Notes: generated by a model from the sequence alone, not told the origin. Numbered from the stretch's first letter, positions 26,759 through 35,418 are shown. The stretch: 64,000 nucleotides of DNA from Gemella sp. zg-570 (GCF_018866345.1 NZ_CP076443.1:1387501-1451500), one strand, 5' to 3'. Numbers and translations are program-made.

Positions 26759-27992
26759 TTTCATCACCTACTAAATCATCGTATGATACTTTCTTATTAT
26801 CACGGACGACATACACATCATCCGACTTTCCGACTTGTTCGATATATCGTTTTACAATCACATCACAAAATTTTTCATCAAGTTCAATGGAATAACAGAT
26901 TCTACCCAGTTGATCACTCGCCAGTAAAGTAGAGCCACTACCACCAAACATATCTAACACGACACTATTGGTCATACTTGAATTTTTAATCGGATAAGCC
27001 ATCAACTCGATGGGTTTCATCGTTGGATGATCTGCATTTTTCTTTGGTTTATCAAACTCCCAAATCGTGGATTCTTTTCTACCGGTATACCATTGATGTT
27101 TACCTTTTTGTTTCCAACCAAACAAAATGGGTTCATGTTGCCACTGATAAGGGCTTCGCCCCAAAACAAGTGACTGTTTTTTCCAAATACACGTCCCTGA
27201 TAAATAAAATCCTGCATCTTTAAATGCTTTTCTGAAATTGTAGCCTTCCGTATTCGCATGGAACACATAGATACTTGCATCTTGTGCCATGACCTTTTCA
27301 GCTTGCGTAAAAGCATCACACAAGAACTGATAAAACGCTCCATCTTCCATATCATCGTTTTTAATTTTTCCTGCACTACCTTCATAGTTCACATTATAAG
27401 GCGGATCAGTTACCACTAGATTGACTTTAGTATCTCCGAGTAACTTTTTATAAGTTTCTTCTTTGGTAGAATCACCACAAATTAACATATGTTTGCCTAA
27501 ATGCCAAATGTCACCGAATTGTGTGATCGTTGGTTTCGTTAACTCGTCATTGACATCAAAGTCATATTCTTGAGTCTCTTTGTCATCATCAAACAGTTTG
27601 GATAATTCTTTATCATCAAATCCAAGTAAGTCTAAATCAAAGTCTAACCCTTGTAATTCTGATAACTCAATGGTTAATAGGTCATTATCCCACCCAGCGT
27701 TAAGTGCTAGTTTATTATCTGCGATAATATAGGCTTTCTTTTGTGCTTCCGTTAGATGTTCCTCTTTTATACATGGTATCTTTTCAAGACCTAACTTTTG
27801 TGCGGCATAATAACGACCGTGTCCACAGAGAATTGTGTGATCACGTGATACAATAATTGGATTAAGAAACCCAAACTCTTTTATGCTGGAAGCAATTTGT
27901 GCAATTTGAGTATCTGAATGCGTCCTTGCATTGTTCGCATAAGGGATAAGGTCATGAATATTAGCTAAATAATAGGTTGCTTCTTTGTTCAT
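26751..27992 (-). CDS. ParB-domain DNA methyltransferase (N6-adenine or N4-cytosine)
   Basis: A 413-residue fusion. Residues 1-110 are a ParB/Srx-like domain (IHDLIPYANNARTHSDTQIAQIASSIKEFGFLNPIIVSRDHTILCGHGRYYAAQKLGLEKIPC). Residues about 190-400 are a beta-class methyltransferase with NLVVTDPPYNVNYEG (motif IV) and VVLDMFGGSGSTLLASDQLGR (motif I). This fusion is frequent in Firmicutes siphoviruses. It methylates phage DNA at an unknown site; the DPPY motif suggests N6-adenine. Confidence 0.92.
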   Translation of the reverse strand: MNKEATYYLANIHDLIPYANNARTHSDTQIAQIASSIKEFGFLNPIIVSRDHTILCGHGRYYAAQKLGLEKIPCIKEEHLTEAQKKAYIIADNKLALNAGWDNDLLTIELSELQGLDFDLDLLGFDDKELSKLFDDDKETQEYDFDVNDELTKPTITQFGDIWHLGKHMLICGDSTKEETYKKLLGDTKVNLVVTDPPYNVNYEGSAGKIKNDDMEDGAFYQFLCDAFTQAEKVMAQDASIYVFHANTEGYNFRKAFKDAGFYLSGTCIWKKQSLVLGRSPYQWQHEPILFGWKQKGKHQWYTGRKESTIWEFDKPKKNADHPTMKPIELMAYPIKNSSMTNSVVLDMFGGSGSTLLASDQLGRICYSIELDEKFCDVIVKRYIEQVGKSDDVYVVRDNKKVSYDDLVGDENA

Positions 27993-28001
27993 ATCACACC
28001 T

Positions 28002-28784
28002 CTAAAAAAGACCCCATTCGGCTAGTTTTTCAAAACCGCCAACGGAGTCTACATATTCTTTTGCGATGTTGACAATATCCTCATACGGTATACCGTCAAT
28101 CGTTTCATCGCCAATAGCACAAGAGAACAACACAGATTCATTTACCTGTTGTGCTCTTAAAAAAGCATAAATATTGACCGATACATCTGCTTTCGATAAA
28201 TCTTTACCATGTAAACCACCACCTGTTATTGAATCTGCCATATCACTGCCTAGCTTACGGTTAGTAGCACCAGTGTCTACATCCGTACCACCAGTCCAAT
28301 CACCTAACGGATTGATGATGGCATTTGGAAATTGACTTTGTAAAAACTGCGTATAGGCATTACTTTGACAGATGATTAGTTTCTCTTTGTCTAAAATATA
28401 CTTGCCGTGAAATGGGTATTGTCTATAAATGTTTCGTGCAATATCTGATAGTCGTCTCTGTTCATCTGTGAGTGGAACACCTTTAAAGATACCATTATCA
28501 CCACATCGCATTTTCTCTTTTTGATTATTTGCCAAATGTTCATCTTGTTTTTCAATTGTGATATCACACGATATCTTACCAGCAATGCGTTCAATAATTG
28601 GGATAATCTCTTTTTTCTTTAGAGTGACTGTGGTTTCAATAATGACATGACACTTACCATGTCCAATCAATACCTCAATTGCAATCTTTGGTTCATCTTC
28701 CTTTGTATAGGCTAAGTCCACAATTGCCCCTGCAATGCGATCAGCAATCTTGTCTGGGTGTTGTGGGTTTACTTTTTCAATCAT
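28002..28784 (-). CDS. Phage-type S-adenosylmethionine synthetase
   Basis: A 260-residue version of methionine adenosyltransferase: NPQHPDKIADRIAGAIVD, EVLIGHGKCHVIIETTV, NPLGDWTGGTDVDTGATNRKLGSD, GGGLHGKDLSKADVSVNIYAFL. It is much shorter than cellular MetK (about 390) but complete for the phage-type family, and retains the ATP/phosphate-binding glycine-rich loops in modified form. It would raise the AdoMet supply for the two methylases just downstream. The catalytic competence of this short form is not certain. Confidence 0.85.
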   Translation of the reverse strand: MIEKVNPQHPDKIADRIAGAIVDLAYTKEDEPKIAIEVLIGHGKCHVIIETTVTLKKKEIIPIIERIAGKISCDITIEKQDEHLANNQKEKMRCGDNGIFKGVPLTDEQRRLSDIARNIYRQYPFHGKYILDKEKLIICQSNAYTQFLQSQFPNAIINPLGDWTGGTDVDTGATNRKLGSDMADSITGGGLHGKDLSKADVSVNIYAFLRAQQVNESVLFSCAIGDETIDGIPYEDIVNIAKEYVDSVGGFEKLAEWGLF

Positions 28785-28786
28785 AT

Positions 28787-29338
28787 TTATAATCCTTTCC
28801 TAGAACGTAGTAAACGCTCCATCATATCATTTTGAGGTGTAATATCATCAAATTCTGTAGAACAGTTTTCTTTAACAATTTGAAAGATTTCATTCCATAG
28901 CCGTACTGCTTGATTCATATAGTTAATGCCAATATTAATAAATGGAGACGGAATCGGTTTGCCTGTTGTTGGATGTTTCGATAAAAAACCTAGTTTACTT
29001 GTCATCTCTTCACATTGAATCCATCTAGCACTACTCATGGCATATCTTTCAAGAAATGGGATCGGAACTTTCCTGCCAACTCCGATTTCATGAAGCCATT
29101 TCCAGGTTTCTTCAAAAATTTCTTTTGCTTGAAGACTTGTACCATCTTTTTGTATTGTGGATAAAAACTCATGCGGCTCTGGCATGCTGACTCCTTCAAT
29201 TTCAGGAATATCTAATATTTCTAGTTTTCTCCCACTAGGATTTCCTTCTTTATATTTTTCAATTGTGGCTTTTTTCTTTCTTCCTGCACCGATTCTTTTA
29301 CCACCACGTCCTCCGATATTGTTTGATTTTGTCGGCAT
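28787..29338 (-). CDS. Terminase small subunit (P27 family)
   Basis: About 183 residues from ATG at 29,338, favoured by GAGGTGA upstream. N-terminal GGRGGKRIGAGRKKK then NPSGRKLEILDIPEIEGVSMPEP matches P27-type small subunits. The rest (LEEFERYAMSSARWIQCEEM-like residues ERYAMSSARWIQCEEMTSK; GINYMNQAVRLWNEIFQIV) is helical. It would recognise the packaging site. The large subunit is 4.7 kb downstream. Confidence 0.88.
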   Translation of the reverse strand: MPTKSNNIGGRGGKRIGAGRKKKATIEKYKEGNPSGRKLEILDIPEIEGVSMPEPHEFLSTIQKDGTSLQAKEIFEETWKWLHEIGVGRKVPIPFLERYAMSSARWIQCEEMTSKLGFLSKHPTTGKPIPSPFINIGINYMNQAVRLWNEIFQIVKENCSTEFDDITPQNDMMERLLRSRKGL

Positions 29339-29489
29339 TTCTATCACCTCACTTTATTTTATTTTTGATTTTTCCCTATTACCCTTTTGATTTCGCTATT
29401 TTTGTGCGTGATGGGAGGCACCCGTTGTTGGATCGGATCATTTTTAGAGATTTAACTCCCCCCTACCCTTTCATCAGTCACCACATCGG

Positions 29490-29524
29490 TTTACAATGTG
29501 TTGTTTTTGTAGTATAATTATACT
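29490..29524 (+). promoter_or_regulatory. Promoter and operator of the toxin-antitoxin pair
   Basis: TTTACA, 17-bp spacer, TATAAT. The -10 lies inside the perfect palindrome AGTATAATTATACT at 29,511-29,524, a likely antitoxin binding site. A strong AAAGGAGG follows. Confidence 0.85.
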
Positions 29525-29545
29525 TGATTAAAGGAGGTATTAATT

Positions 29546-29821
29546 ATGGCTACAAGTCCAACTCAAATTAGAATCGATTCGACTGTTAAAGAAGATGCCA
29601 ACGCATTATTTTCGAGACTTGGCTTAGATATGTCTAGTGCAGTGAATATGTTCTTACGTCAATGCGTTCTACGTGGAGGTTTACCTTTTACAGTAGAACT
29701 TCCAAAGTATAATCAAGAAACGTTAGATGCTATGGAAGAAGCAAGAAAAATTTCTAAAGACCCAAATGTACCAAGTTATTCATCTGTTAAAGATTTATTT
29801 AAAGCATTGGATGAAGAATAA
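29546..29821 (+). CDS. RelB/DinJ-family antitoxin
   Basis: A 91-residue antitoxin: ATSPTQIRIDSTVKEDANALFSRLGLDMSSAVNMFLRQCVLRGGLPFTVELP is the RHH DNA-binding region of RelB/DinJ. The C-terminal acidic tail (TLDAMEEARKISKDPNVPSYSSVKDLFKALDEE) should bind the toxin. It is read against all surrounding phage genes, from its own promoter, and its stop overlaps the toxin start. Confidence 0.94.
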   Translation: MATSPTQIRIDSTVKEDANALFSRLGLDMSSAVNMFLRQCVLRGGLPFTVELPKYNQETLDAMEEARKISKDPNVPSYSSVKDLFKALDEE

Positions 29822-30093
29822 TGTATCATATCAAGTACACCAATAAATTCAAAAAAAGTTATAAACTAATGAAGAAACGAGGCTATGATCTTAGTTTATT
29901 AGAGGATGTCATCACAAAATTAAGTAAAGGCATTCCTCTCGAAGAAAAACATAGGAATCACATGTTAACAGGTAATTTTGCTGGATATCATGAATGTCAT
30001 ATCAAACCAGATTGGCTTTTAATTTATTTAATAGAAAATGATATTCTAACCTTAACTATGATCGATACAGGGTCGCATTCAGATTTATTTTAG
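29821..30093 (+). CDS. YafQ-family mRNA interferase toxin
   Basis: A 90-residue RelE-superfamily toxin: YHIKYTNKFKKSYKLMKKRGYDLSLLEDVI, HRNHMLTGNFAGYHECHIKPDWLLIYLIENDILTLTMIDTGSHSDLF. The H..L.G...G..ECHI.PDWLL.Y pattern is typical of YafQ toxins, which cleave mRNA on the ribosome. It could stabilise the prophage or protect it against phages. Confidence 0.93.
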   Translation: MYHIKYTNKFKKSYKLMKKRGYDLSLLEDVITKLSKGIPLEEKHRNHMLTGNFAGYHECHIKPDWLLIYLIENDILTLTMIDTGSHSDLF

Positions 30094-30118
30094 TCACTCA
30101 CTTGAGTGACTATTTTTT
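30091..30118 (+). terminator. Terminator of the toxin-antitoxin pair
   Basis: Stem TAGTCACT / AGTGACTA, loop of six, and T6 downstream. It overlaps the 3' end of the convergent HNH gene. Confidence 0.85.
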
Positions 30119-30469
30119 ATTCCATCGACTTCCATTTCGTGCGTGAATTTTACTGTGACAAGACTGACAAAGCGAGATTAAATTAGTTGTATCATGTGTA
30201 CCACCTTCAGCGAGTGGCTTGATATGATGAACTTCTTCTACACGTTTCATACGACCTTCTTTAAAACATCGTTCACAGTAAGGATGAGCTTTAACATAAC
30301 TGGCACGTATCTTTCGCCAATTATGGCCGTAACGTTTTCTGACTACTGGATTACGGTCATACTGTTCGTATCGCTTATTCTCTTGTCGTTCATGTTCCAT
30401 ACAAAATCGTCCTTCCGTCAGCTTCGGACAACTTGGATATGAACACGGTCGCTTTGGTTTTCTCGGCAT
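30110..30469 (-). CDS. HNH endonuclease
   Basis: A 119-residue HNH protein: CSYPSCPKLTEGRFCMEHE (zinc knuckle), YCERCFKEGRMKRVEEVHHIKPLAEGGTHDTTNLISLCQSCHSKIHARNG. The HH..P and N..LC..CH motifs are complete. Phage HNH nucleases next to the terminase small subunit gene take part in DNA packaging at cos sites. The gene lies upstream of terS, separated by the inserted toxin-antitoxin pair. Confidence 0.93.
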   Translation of the reverse strand: MPRKPKRPCSYPSCPKLTEGRFCMEHERQENKRYEQYDRNPVVRKRYGHNWRKIRASYVKAHPYCERCFKEGRMKRVEEVHHIKPLAEGGTHDTTNLISLCQSCHSKIHARNGSRWNKK

Positions 30470-30490
30470 GACTTTCTCCTTTGGGGTATG

Positions 30491-30524
30491 AAAAAAGCCC
30501 TGTCGGATTTCTCCTTCAAGGCTT
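30491..30524 (-). terminator. Terminator after the DUF1492 gene
   Basis: Imperfect stem (AAGCCTTG with CAGGGCTT) and a T6 run on the minus strand. It separates the early and late transcription units. Confidence 0.6.
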
Positions 30525-30559
30525 CTCTTTATTCTATTTTGACAAGTATATCATAACAT

Positions 30560-30620
30560 AAAGACTACTAGTCTTTCAACGTCCACTCGAGTCCACTGAA
30601 GTCCGTTCGAGTCCGAAGTT
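30560..30620. repeat. Four 10-bp repeats and a palindrome at the late-gene junction
   Basis: GTCC recurs at 30,581, 30,591, 30,601 and 30,611, with GTCCACTCGA, GTCCACTGAA, GTCCGTTCGA and GTCCGAAGTT. The spacing equals about one helical turn. The array lies in the last codons of the DUF1492 gene. Next to it is AAAGACTA-C-TAGTCTTT, a perfect palindrome at 30,560-30,576. It may be a binding site for the late regulator or a packaging site. Confidence 0.6.
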
Positions 30621-31031
30621 ATCATATGCCCTATAAAAACTCACTATGGCATCGTTATGAAGTTCAAAAACACGCGAACGACAGTAGTTAATCTTCTTGA
30701 TGATATTATTCCACGGTTGTTCATGTATATAGCGTTCCAGTAATATCAACTGTTGCTCCTTGTTTTCCACTAACTGAATCACATGAAAGATGGTTGATTT
30801 CACTGATACAATTTCTTTTTCTAATTCTTTGACTTCATTTTCCAAATCCATCGCTTTGTTCAATGCATCTGCCATCGGCTCTCGCTTACGATTAGGACTT
30901 TTAGGAATATCTGAATACTTTGGAGATTGTAAGCCTTCTGCGATTTGTCGATAACTCATCGCAAGATTTTGTTTGATTTGTATCTCTTTCTCTATTTCCT
31001 TTACTCGATTTAGTATATTCACTGCACTCAT
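30576..31031 (-). CDS. DUF1492 / ArpU-like late transcription regulator
   Basis: A 151-residue protein: N-terminal coiled coil (ILNRVKEIEKEIQIKQNLAMSYRQIAEGLQSPKYSDIPKSPNRKREPMADALNKAMDLENEVKELEKEI) and C-terminal helices QQLILLERYIHEQPWNNIIKKINYCRSRVFELHNDAI that look like sigma region 4. This is the layout of the DUF1492/ArpU-type proteins that turn on late genes in Firmicutes phages. The last residues are encoded by the decamer repeat array. Confidence 0.8.
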   Translation of the reverse strand: MSAVNILNRVKEIEKEIQIKQNLAMSYRQIAEGLQSPKYSDIPKSPNRKREPMADALNKAMDLENEVKELEKEIVSVKSTIFHVIQLVENKEQQLILLERYIHEQPWNNIIKKINYCRSRVFELHNDAIVSFYRAYDNFGLERTSVDSSGR

Positions 31032-31076
31032 GTCTTTTACCTCCTGTTACTTTGAGGTAAATTCTCGATAGAATTT

Positions 31077-32423
31077 CTACTCAATCTGTGCTTTCACGGC
31101 ATTCATCAGTGCCGTTTGTATTTTATCTTTTCGTTTCAATGCCTTTAGGACATCTTCATCTATCGTGCCTTTAGTGATAATGTGTTGAATCACCACTGTT
31201 TGTGTTTGCCCTTGACGATAAAGCCGTGCGTTGGTTTGTTGGTACAACTCCAATGACCAAGTGAGTGAATACCAAATCAAAGTAGAGCCGCCTTGTTGTA
31301 AATTCAAACCATGCCCTGCACTTGCTGGGTGGACGAGTGCTACTGGAATGTTCCCTTTATTCCACTCAGCTATATCTTCGCTTGTTTTGATTTCTTTTAC
31401 TTTGAATCTTTTTTCAATTCGTTCTTTATCTGATTTAAACCAATACGCCACTAGCACTGGCTTCCCATTTGCTCCTTCAATTAAGTCTTCCAGTGCATCT
31501 AATTTTTTATCATGGATTTCATAAAACTTTCCATCTTCATCATAAATACTACCACTCGCCATCTGTAGTAGTTTGTTGGATAGACTTGCAGCATTTACAG
31601 CATCAATTTCCCTATCACTTACTTGCATAACCATTTCTTTTCTAAACTCTTCGTACTTTGTTTTATCTTTATTGCTCAGCTCTACATTTACTTCATTCAT
31701 GACTAAATCCGGCATCTTCAGATGGTCTTTGGCTTTCATTGAAATGGTAATATCTGAAATTTTTTCATAGATTCGTTCTTCAGCATTCTTTTGTGGCTTA
31801 TAGCTATATACAATTGCACCATTTCGCTTATCGGGAACAAAGTATGTGCTGCGGTAGTGACTAATATATCGACCCAGTCTTTCTCCAAAATCAAGTATTC
31901 TAAACTCAGCCCACAAATCCATCAAACCATTACTGCTTGGTGTTCCTGTTAAACCAACTATGCGTTTAATGTACGGTCGAACCTTTAGTAAACTTTTCAC
32001 TCGTTTACTTTGATATGATTTAAAAGAACTCAGTTCATCAATGACTACCATATCAAAATCGAACGTTACTCTACTTTTGTTCACTAACCAATCTATATTT
32101 TCACGATTAATGATATAAATATTTACTTTCTTGTTTAAAGACAACAAGCGTTCTTTCTCAGTTCCAACTACCACTGAGTAAGTTAGTCTATTTAAATGTT
32201 CCCATTTTTTGATTTCACTTGGCCATGTACTAATCGCTACTCTAAGCGGTGCTATAACTAAAACCTTACTCACTTCAAATCTATCGTATATAAGCTCATC
32301 AATAGCTGTTAGTGTTGTGACACTTTTGCCTAAACCCATTTCAAGTAGCAAAGCAGCTACCTTATTCTTCACAATGAATTCTTTAGCATATTCTTGATAA
32401 CTATGTGGCACATATTTCATCAA
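31077..32423 (-). CDS. SNF2-type DEAD-box helicase
   Basis: A 448-residue ATPase: PHSYQEYAKEFIVKNKVAALLLEMGLGKSVTTL (motif I), VVIDELSSFKSYQSKRVKSL (Walker B as DELS), LTGTPSSNG (motif III), and QQTNARLYRQGQTQTVVIQHIITKGTIDEDVLKAL (motif VI). This short SNF2 form is standard in the replication module of siphoviruses, next to VRR-NUC. It overlaps the upstream gene by 23 bp. Confidence 0.93.
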   Translation of the reverse strand: MMKYVPHSYQEYAKEFIVKNKVAALLLEMGLGKSVTTLTAIDELIYDRFEVSKVLVIAPLRVAISTWPSEIKKWEHLNRLTYSVVVGTEKERLLSLNKKVNIYIINRENIDWLVNKSRVTFDFDMVVIDELSSFKSYQSKRVKSLLKVRPYIKRIVGLTGTPSSNGLMDLWAEFRILDFGERLGRYISHYRSTYFVPDKRNGAIVYSYKPQKNAEERIYEKISDITISMKAKDHLKMPDLVMNEVNVELSNKDKTKYEEFRKEMVMQVSDREIDAVNAASLSNKLLQMASGSIYDEDGKFYEIHDKKLDALEDLIEGANGKPVLVAYWFKSDKERIEKRFKVKEIKTSEDIAEWNKGNIPVALVHPASAGHGLNLQQGGSTLIWYSLTWSLELYQQTNARLYRQGQTQTVVIQHIITKGTIDEDVLKALKRKDKIQTALMNAVKAQIE

Positions 32424-32682
32424 TTACACCTCCAGCTTGTTCTATCTCATCCATGAGCGAACAGTAAAAACCTAACTCCATCAATTGTTTCATTCTTCGT
32501 ATTTGAAGTGGTCTTGGTTTCTTTCCTTTCTGCTTCACTTCTACAAAACCTATTTTCCCTGGTGGTAACAAAACTAACCTATCTGGAATACCACTCATAC
32601 TCTGACTATTTAGCTTTAAACATAAACCACCTTTAGCTTTTACTTGTTTCACTAATTGTTGTTCTACTCTTTTTTCTAGCAT
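32401..32682 (-). CDS. VRR-NUC domain nuclease
   Basis: A 93-residue nuclease: LEKRVEQQLVKQVKAKGGLCLKLNSQSMSGIPDRLVLLPPGKIGFVEVKQKGKKPRPLQIRRMKQLMELGF. The GxPDR...EVK core is the PD-(D/E)XK active site of the VRR-NUC family. Paired with the SNF2 helicase, it probably processes branched DNA during replication or recombination. Confidence 0.95.
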   Translation of the reverse strand: MLEKRVEQQLVKQVKAKGGLCLKLNSQSMSGIPDRLVLLPPGKIGFVEVKQKGKKPRPLQIRRMKQLMELGFYCSLMDEIEQAGGVIDEICAT

Positions 32683-32704
32683 TTCTTAATACCTCCACTT
32701 ATAT

Positions 32705-32804
32705 GGTTGCAGGTTGTAGAAAGTCTTATACTATACTTTTATATAGATTAAAAATTTTTATACTATAGAAAAAGTACTGTATATGACCTTCTATGACTTG
32801 CACC
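32705..32804. repeat. Long imperfect inverted repeat, candidate replication origin
   Basis: Plus strand from 32,705 reads GGTTGCAGGTTGTAGAAAGTC and so on for about 42 bp. The minus strand from 32,804 reads GGTGCAAGTCATAGAAGGTC and so on with strong similarity, including CATATAC/CTTATAC and TACTTTTnnTATAG. A short AT-rich loop separates the arms. It fills the whole gap between the primase-helicase and VRR-NUC genes. Confidence 0.6.
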
Positions 32805-35051
32805 TTAGTTTAAAAACTCACTTTTCAAACGTAAGCCATAAATCAAAATACCTTGTTTAGTCTTTTTACGCTCGACTCCAATTGATTCCAATGCTGTGTA
32901 AAAATCAGAAGTACTTCGTGCATACTCCCCACTTCGTGCACAAAACGCACGATACTCACTATAAAACTCTCCTGATTTTTGAGTATAAGCCTTATCCATT
33001 TCACAACACTCTTCAATAAAATAACCTAACCAATCGTTATTTTTCTTATAGGTTTCAATAGATTCTTGCACGATTTGTGGTAAGGTTAGATGATAGTTTG
33101 CTTTAATTACTTTCTGAGCACCATCAATAACCCATTGAAGTATTACACTGCCACAGGTTTCATATAAATAATCAGCATAGTTATTAATATCTTGACTGCC
33201 TTCAATAGTCGCTAGAAACGGAATAACAATCAAACGTCGCCACGTCCCTTTATCGATTGCTCCAACTTTTGGTAGATGATTGGTATAAAGGACTAAGGTG
33301 TGCGTTGGTACATACTTGAATGGGTCTTTGTATTTTTTCTCCGCTGCAATTTCATCTGTTGAACACAGTTGCTTGATGTTAGATGTATTTAGTCGCATTC
33401 CTTCTTCTAATTCAGCGGCAATTAGTAGGCGTTTACCCTTTGCCTCAGCTAGTTCTGGTTTGACGTTTCGTCTAATTTGACTCGTTAAAATATCTGCCGA
33501 GATACTACCAGCGTAGGTTCCTAATATTCTTGAAATGACATTCCAAAAGGTGGACTTCCCATTTCGTCCTTCGCCATAAGAAATAATGAGTGCCTCTACA
33601 TATACTTTGCCAATTGCAGCTAAACCTACAATCAGCTGAACATAATCAATTAAATCTTGGTCATTTACAAAAATAGTATTTAGTGTTTCTAGCCATATAT
33701 GTTCATTTTCGTTTGATACACTTACACTTGTCTGTTTCGTAATAAAATTACTAGGATTATGTGCTTGCAAGCTACCGTTTTGCAAGTTAATTGTTCCTTT
33801 TGGAGTATTGAGTAGAAACTCATTTGTGTCTAAATCTACAGGTGCTATTTGTATCATCGGATGTACTTCTTTCAAAGCAGACCAAATATATTTGCTATCA
33901 CGTCTTTTGATAGCATACTTTTCATAATTCAAAGCATTCTCGTATTTTTCATATGCACGTTTTTGTAGTTTATTAAATTGCTCTTTCGCTTTTTTAGCCC
34001 CTATTCCTATAATGAGTTTCATAGCACCAGTGTTCGTTAAATCTTTTAAACACTTTTCAATTTCAATCGTTGCCTCATCTAATTGTCGCTCGGTTAATTC
34101 TTGTGCGACTGCTTGGGCTAAAGGTTTAGACTCTTCCCAAAATCTTCCGTTATATACTAAATACTCTGTTGAAGGTGAGTAACGTAATTTATGTTTGTAC
34201 TCACGAGCAAGAACCGTTGCTTGCCCAACATCCGAGTAGTCTGTGGGCATAAGTTGTAATTCTTGGTTATAGTGTTCTGGTTGAATGTAGTCTGCTTGAC
34301 TGCTTATCTTATGACCAAACTTAATTGCACTGTTCCAAATCGTACGCAGTTCATCTTGTTCTAATGGTGGATTACACTTTTCTGCCTCTTTTAAGAACAA
34401 TTGATAAGCAGTATCCGAATTGCCATATCGCTTGATAAGTTTTCCTGCGATATGACTCAGAGTAGCATTCCTTGAACCTTCTTCAATACTAGGTAGTTGT
34501 AACTCCATTTCTTCAAACACATCCACATCATCAAACAATAGTTCATCAATTGTTTTAGTCCCTTCAAACCAAACAATCTCATCCGTATTATGTCCAAAGA
34601 TAAAACGTGCAGCGTCTAGTGCATTAGCATCAAAGAAAGAATACTTTGCTTGTACTTTTCGTTTGAAGTTCTCACATTCTTCAGTACTATTAAACGACTT
34701 ATGTGGAAAATAAACATGGTGTCTTGGTCGTACTGATCTTCCATTTTTATCTTTCATATTATTTCTACTTGGAACTACTGCGTAACTCACACCGTCTAGT
34801 AAAAACTCATAATCTTCTGGATAAATCCAATCACTTGGATTGTCGCTATGCTCGTTATCACAGTCAAACACATCACAATCACTACTTATAAAGTTTTCCT
34901 TATTTCGATAATTGTTTTTAAACCTCGCACAAACATGGTCATGTAAAACGGCTTGTTTTAATTCTTCAGCATTACGTACTGTATGCAACGTTTGGTATAC
35001 GCAGTTTTTCGCATTCCCACTATCATTAGATGAATAAATCGTCAGATTCAT
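32805..35051 (-). CDS. Phage primase-helicase (P4/D5 type)
   Basis: A 748-residue replication protein. The N-terminal half (DVFDCDNEHSDNPSDWIYPEDYEFLL; DAARFIFGH) is a primase-polymerase-like domain, followed by PriCT-like NATLSHIAGKLIKRYG. The C-terminal half is a D5-type superfamily 3 helicase: IISYGEGRNGKSTFWNVISRILGTYAGSI (Walker A), KGKRLLIAAELEEGMRLN (Walker B), TLVLYTNHLPKVGAIDKGTWRRLIVIPF. It would initiate phage replication. The candidate origin lies immediately after its stop codon. Confidence 0.93.
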   Translation of the reverse strand: MNLTIYSSNDSGNAKNCVYQTLHTVRNAEELKQAVLHDHVCARFKNNYRNKENFISSDCDVFDCDNEHSDNPSDWIYPEDYEFLLDGVSYAVVPSRNNMKDKNGRSVRPRHHVYFPHKSFNSTEECENFKRKVQAKYSFFDANALDAARFIFGHNTDEIVWFEGTKTIDELLFDDVDVFEEMELQLPSIEEGSRNATLSHIAGKLIKRYGNSDTAYQLFLKEAEKCNPPLEQDELRTIWNSAIKFGHKISSQADYIQPEHYNQELQLMPTDYSDVGQATVLAREYKHKLRYSPSTEYLVYNGRFWEESKPLAQAVAQELTERQLDEATIEIEKCLKDLTNTGAMKLIIGIGAKKAKEQFNKLQKRAYEKYENALNYEKYAIKRRDSKYIWSALKEVHPMIQIAPVDLDTNEFLLNTPKGTINLQNGSLQAHNPSNFITKQTSVSVSNENEHIWLETLNTIFVNDQDLIDYVQLIVGLAAIGKVYVEALIISYGEGRNGKSTFWNVISRILGTYAGSISADILTSQIRRNVKPELAEAKGKRLLIAAELEEGMRLNTSNIKQLCSTDEIAAEKKYKDPFKYVPTHTLVLYTNHLPKVGAIDKGTWRRLIVIPFLATIEGSQDINNYADYLYETCGSVILQWVIDGAQKVIKANYHLTLPQIVQESIETYKKNNDWLGYFIEECCEMDKAYTQKSGEFYSEYRAFCARSGEYARSTSDFYTALESIGVERKKTKQGILIYGLRLKSEFLN

Positions 35052-35418
35052 ACGCTACCTCCAAAAAATCATTATTAAAATGTTTAATTGTTTGACGTCT
35101 TTGCATTGCGACTTGAATTTCTTTTTCCATACCTTCTGTAATGGTATCTCCTAACACCCATAACTCTTGACATTTACCTAAAAAGATAATATCCATGAAC
35201 ATCGCATCTTTTAGATGTTTTTTGTTGTCATCATCCATAAATGGAAACAGTAAGTGTGGAGTTAGTGGAATACAACCTTTTTGATAAGCTAATTCTGCCA
35301 ATTTAACTGCATTTTTAATATTCCTTTCTACATTCCCACTAAATGGTGCGCAGATATAAATCAAAGGTTTAAACTCCGTCCCTTTTTCTTTCATTACTCG
35401 ATTAATTGATTTTGACAT
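35026..35418 (-). CDS. DUF4406 protein
   Basis: A 130-residue protein: PLIYICAPFSGNVERNIKNAVKLAELAYQKGCIPLTPHLLFPFMDDDN...MFMDIIFLGKCQELWVLGDTITEGMEKEIQVA. This is the DUF4406 family, related in fold to nucleoside 2-deoxyribosyltransferases. It may process nucleotides in infected cells. It overlaps both neighbours by a few bases. Confidence 0.88.
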   Translation of the reverse strand: MSKSINRVMKEKGTEFKPLIYICAPFSGNVERNIKNAVKLAELAYQKGCIPLTPHLLFPFMDDDNKKHLKDAMFMDIIFLGKCQELWVLGDTITEGMEKEIQVAMQRRQTIKHFNNDFLEVAYESDDLFI

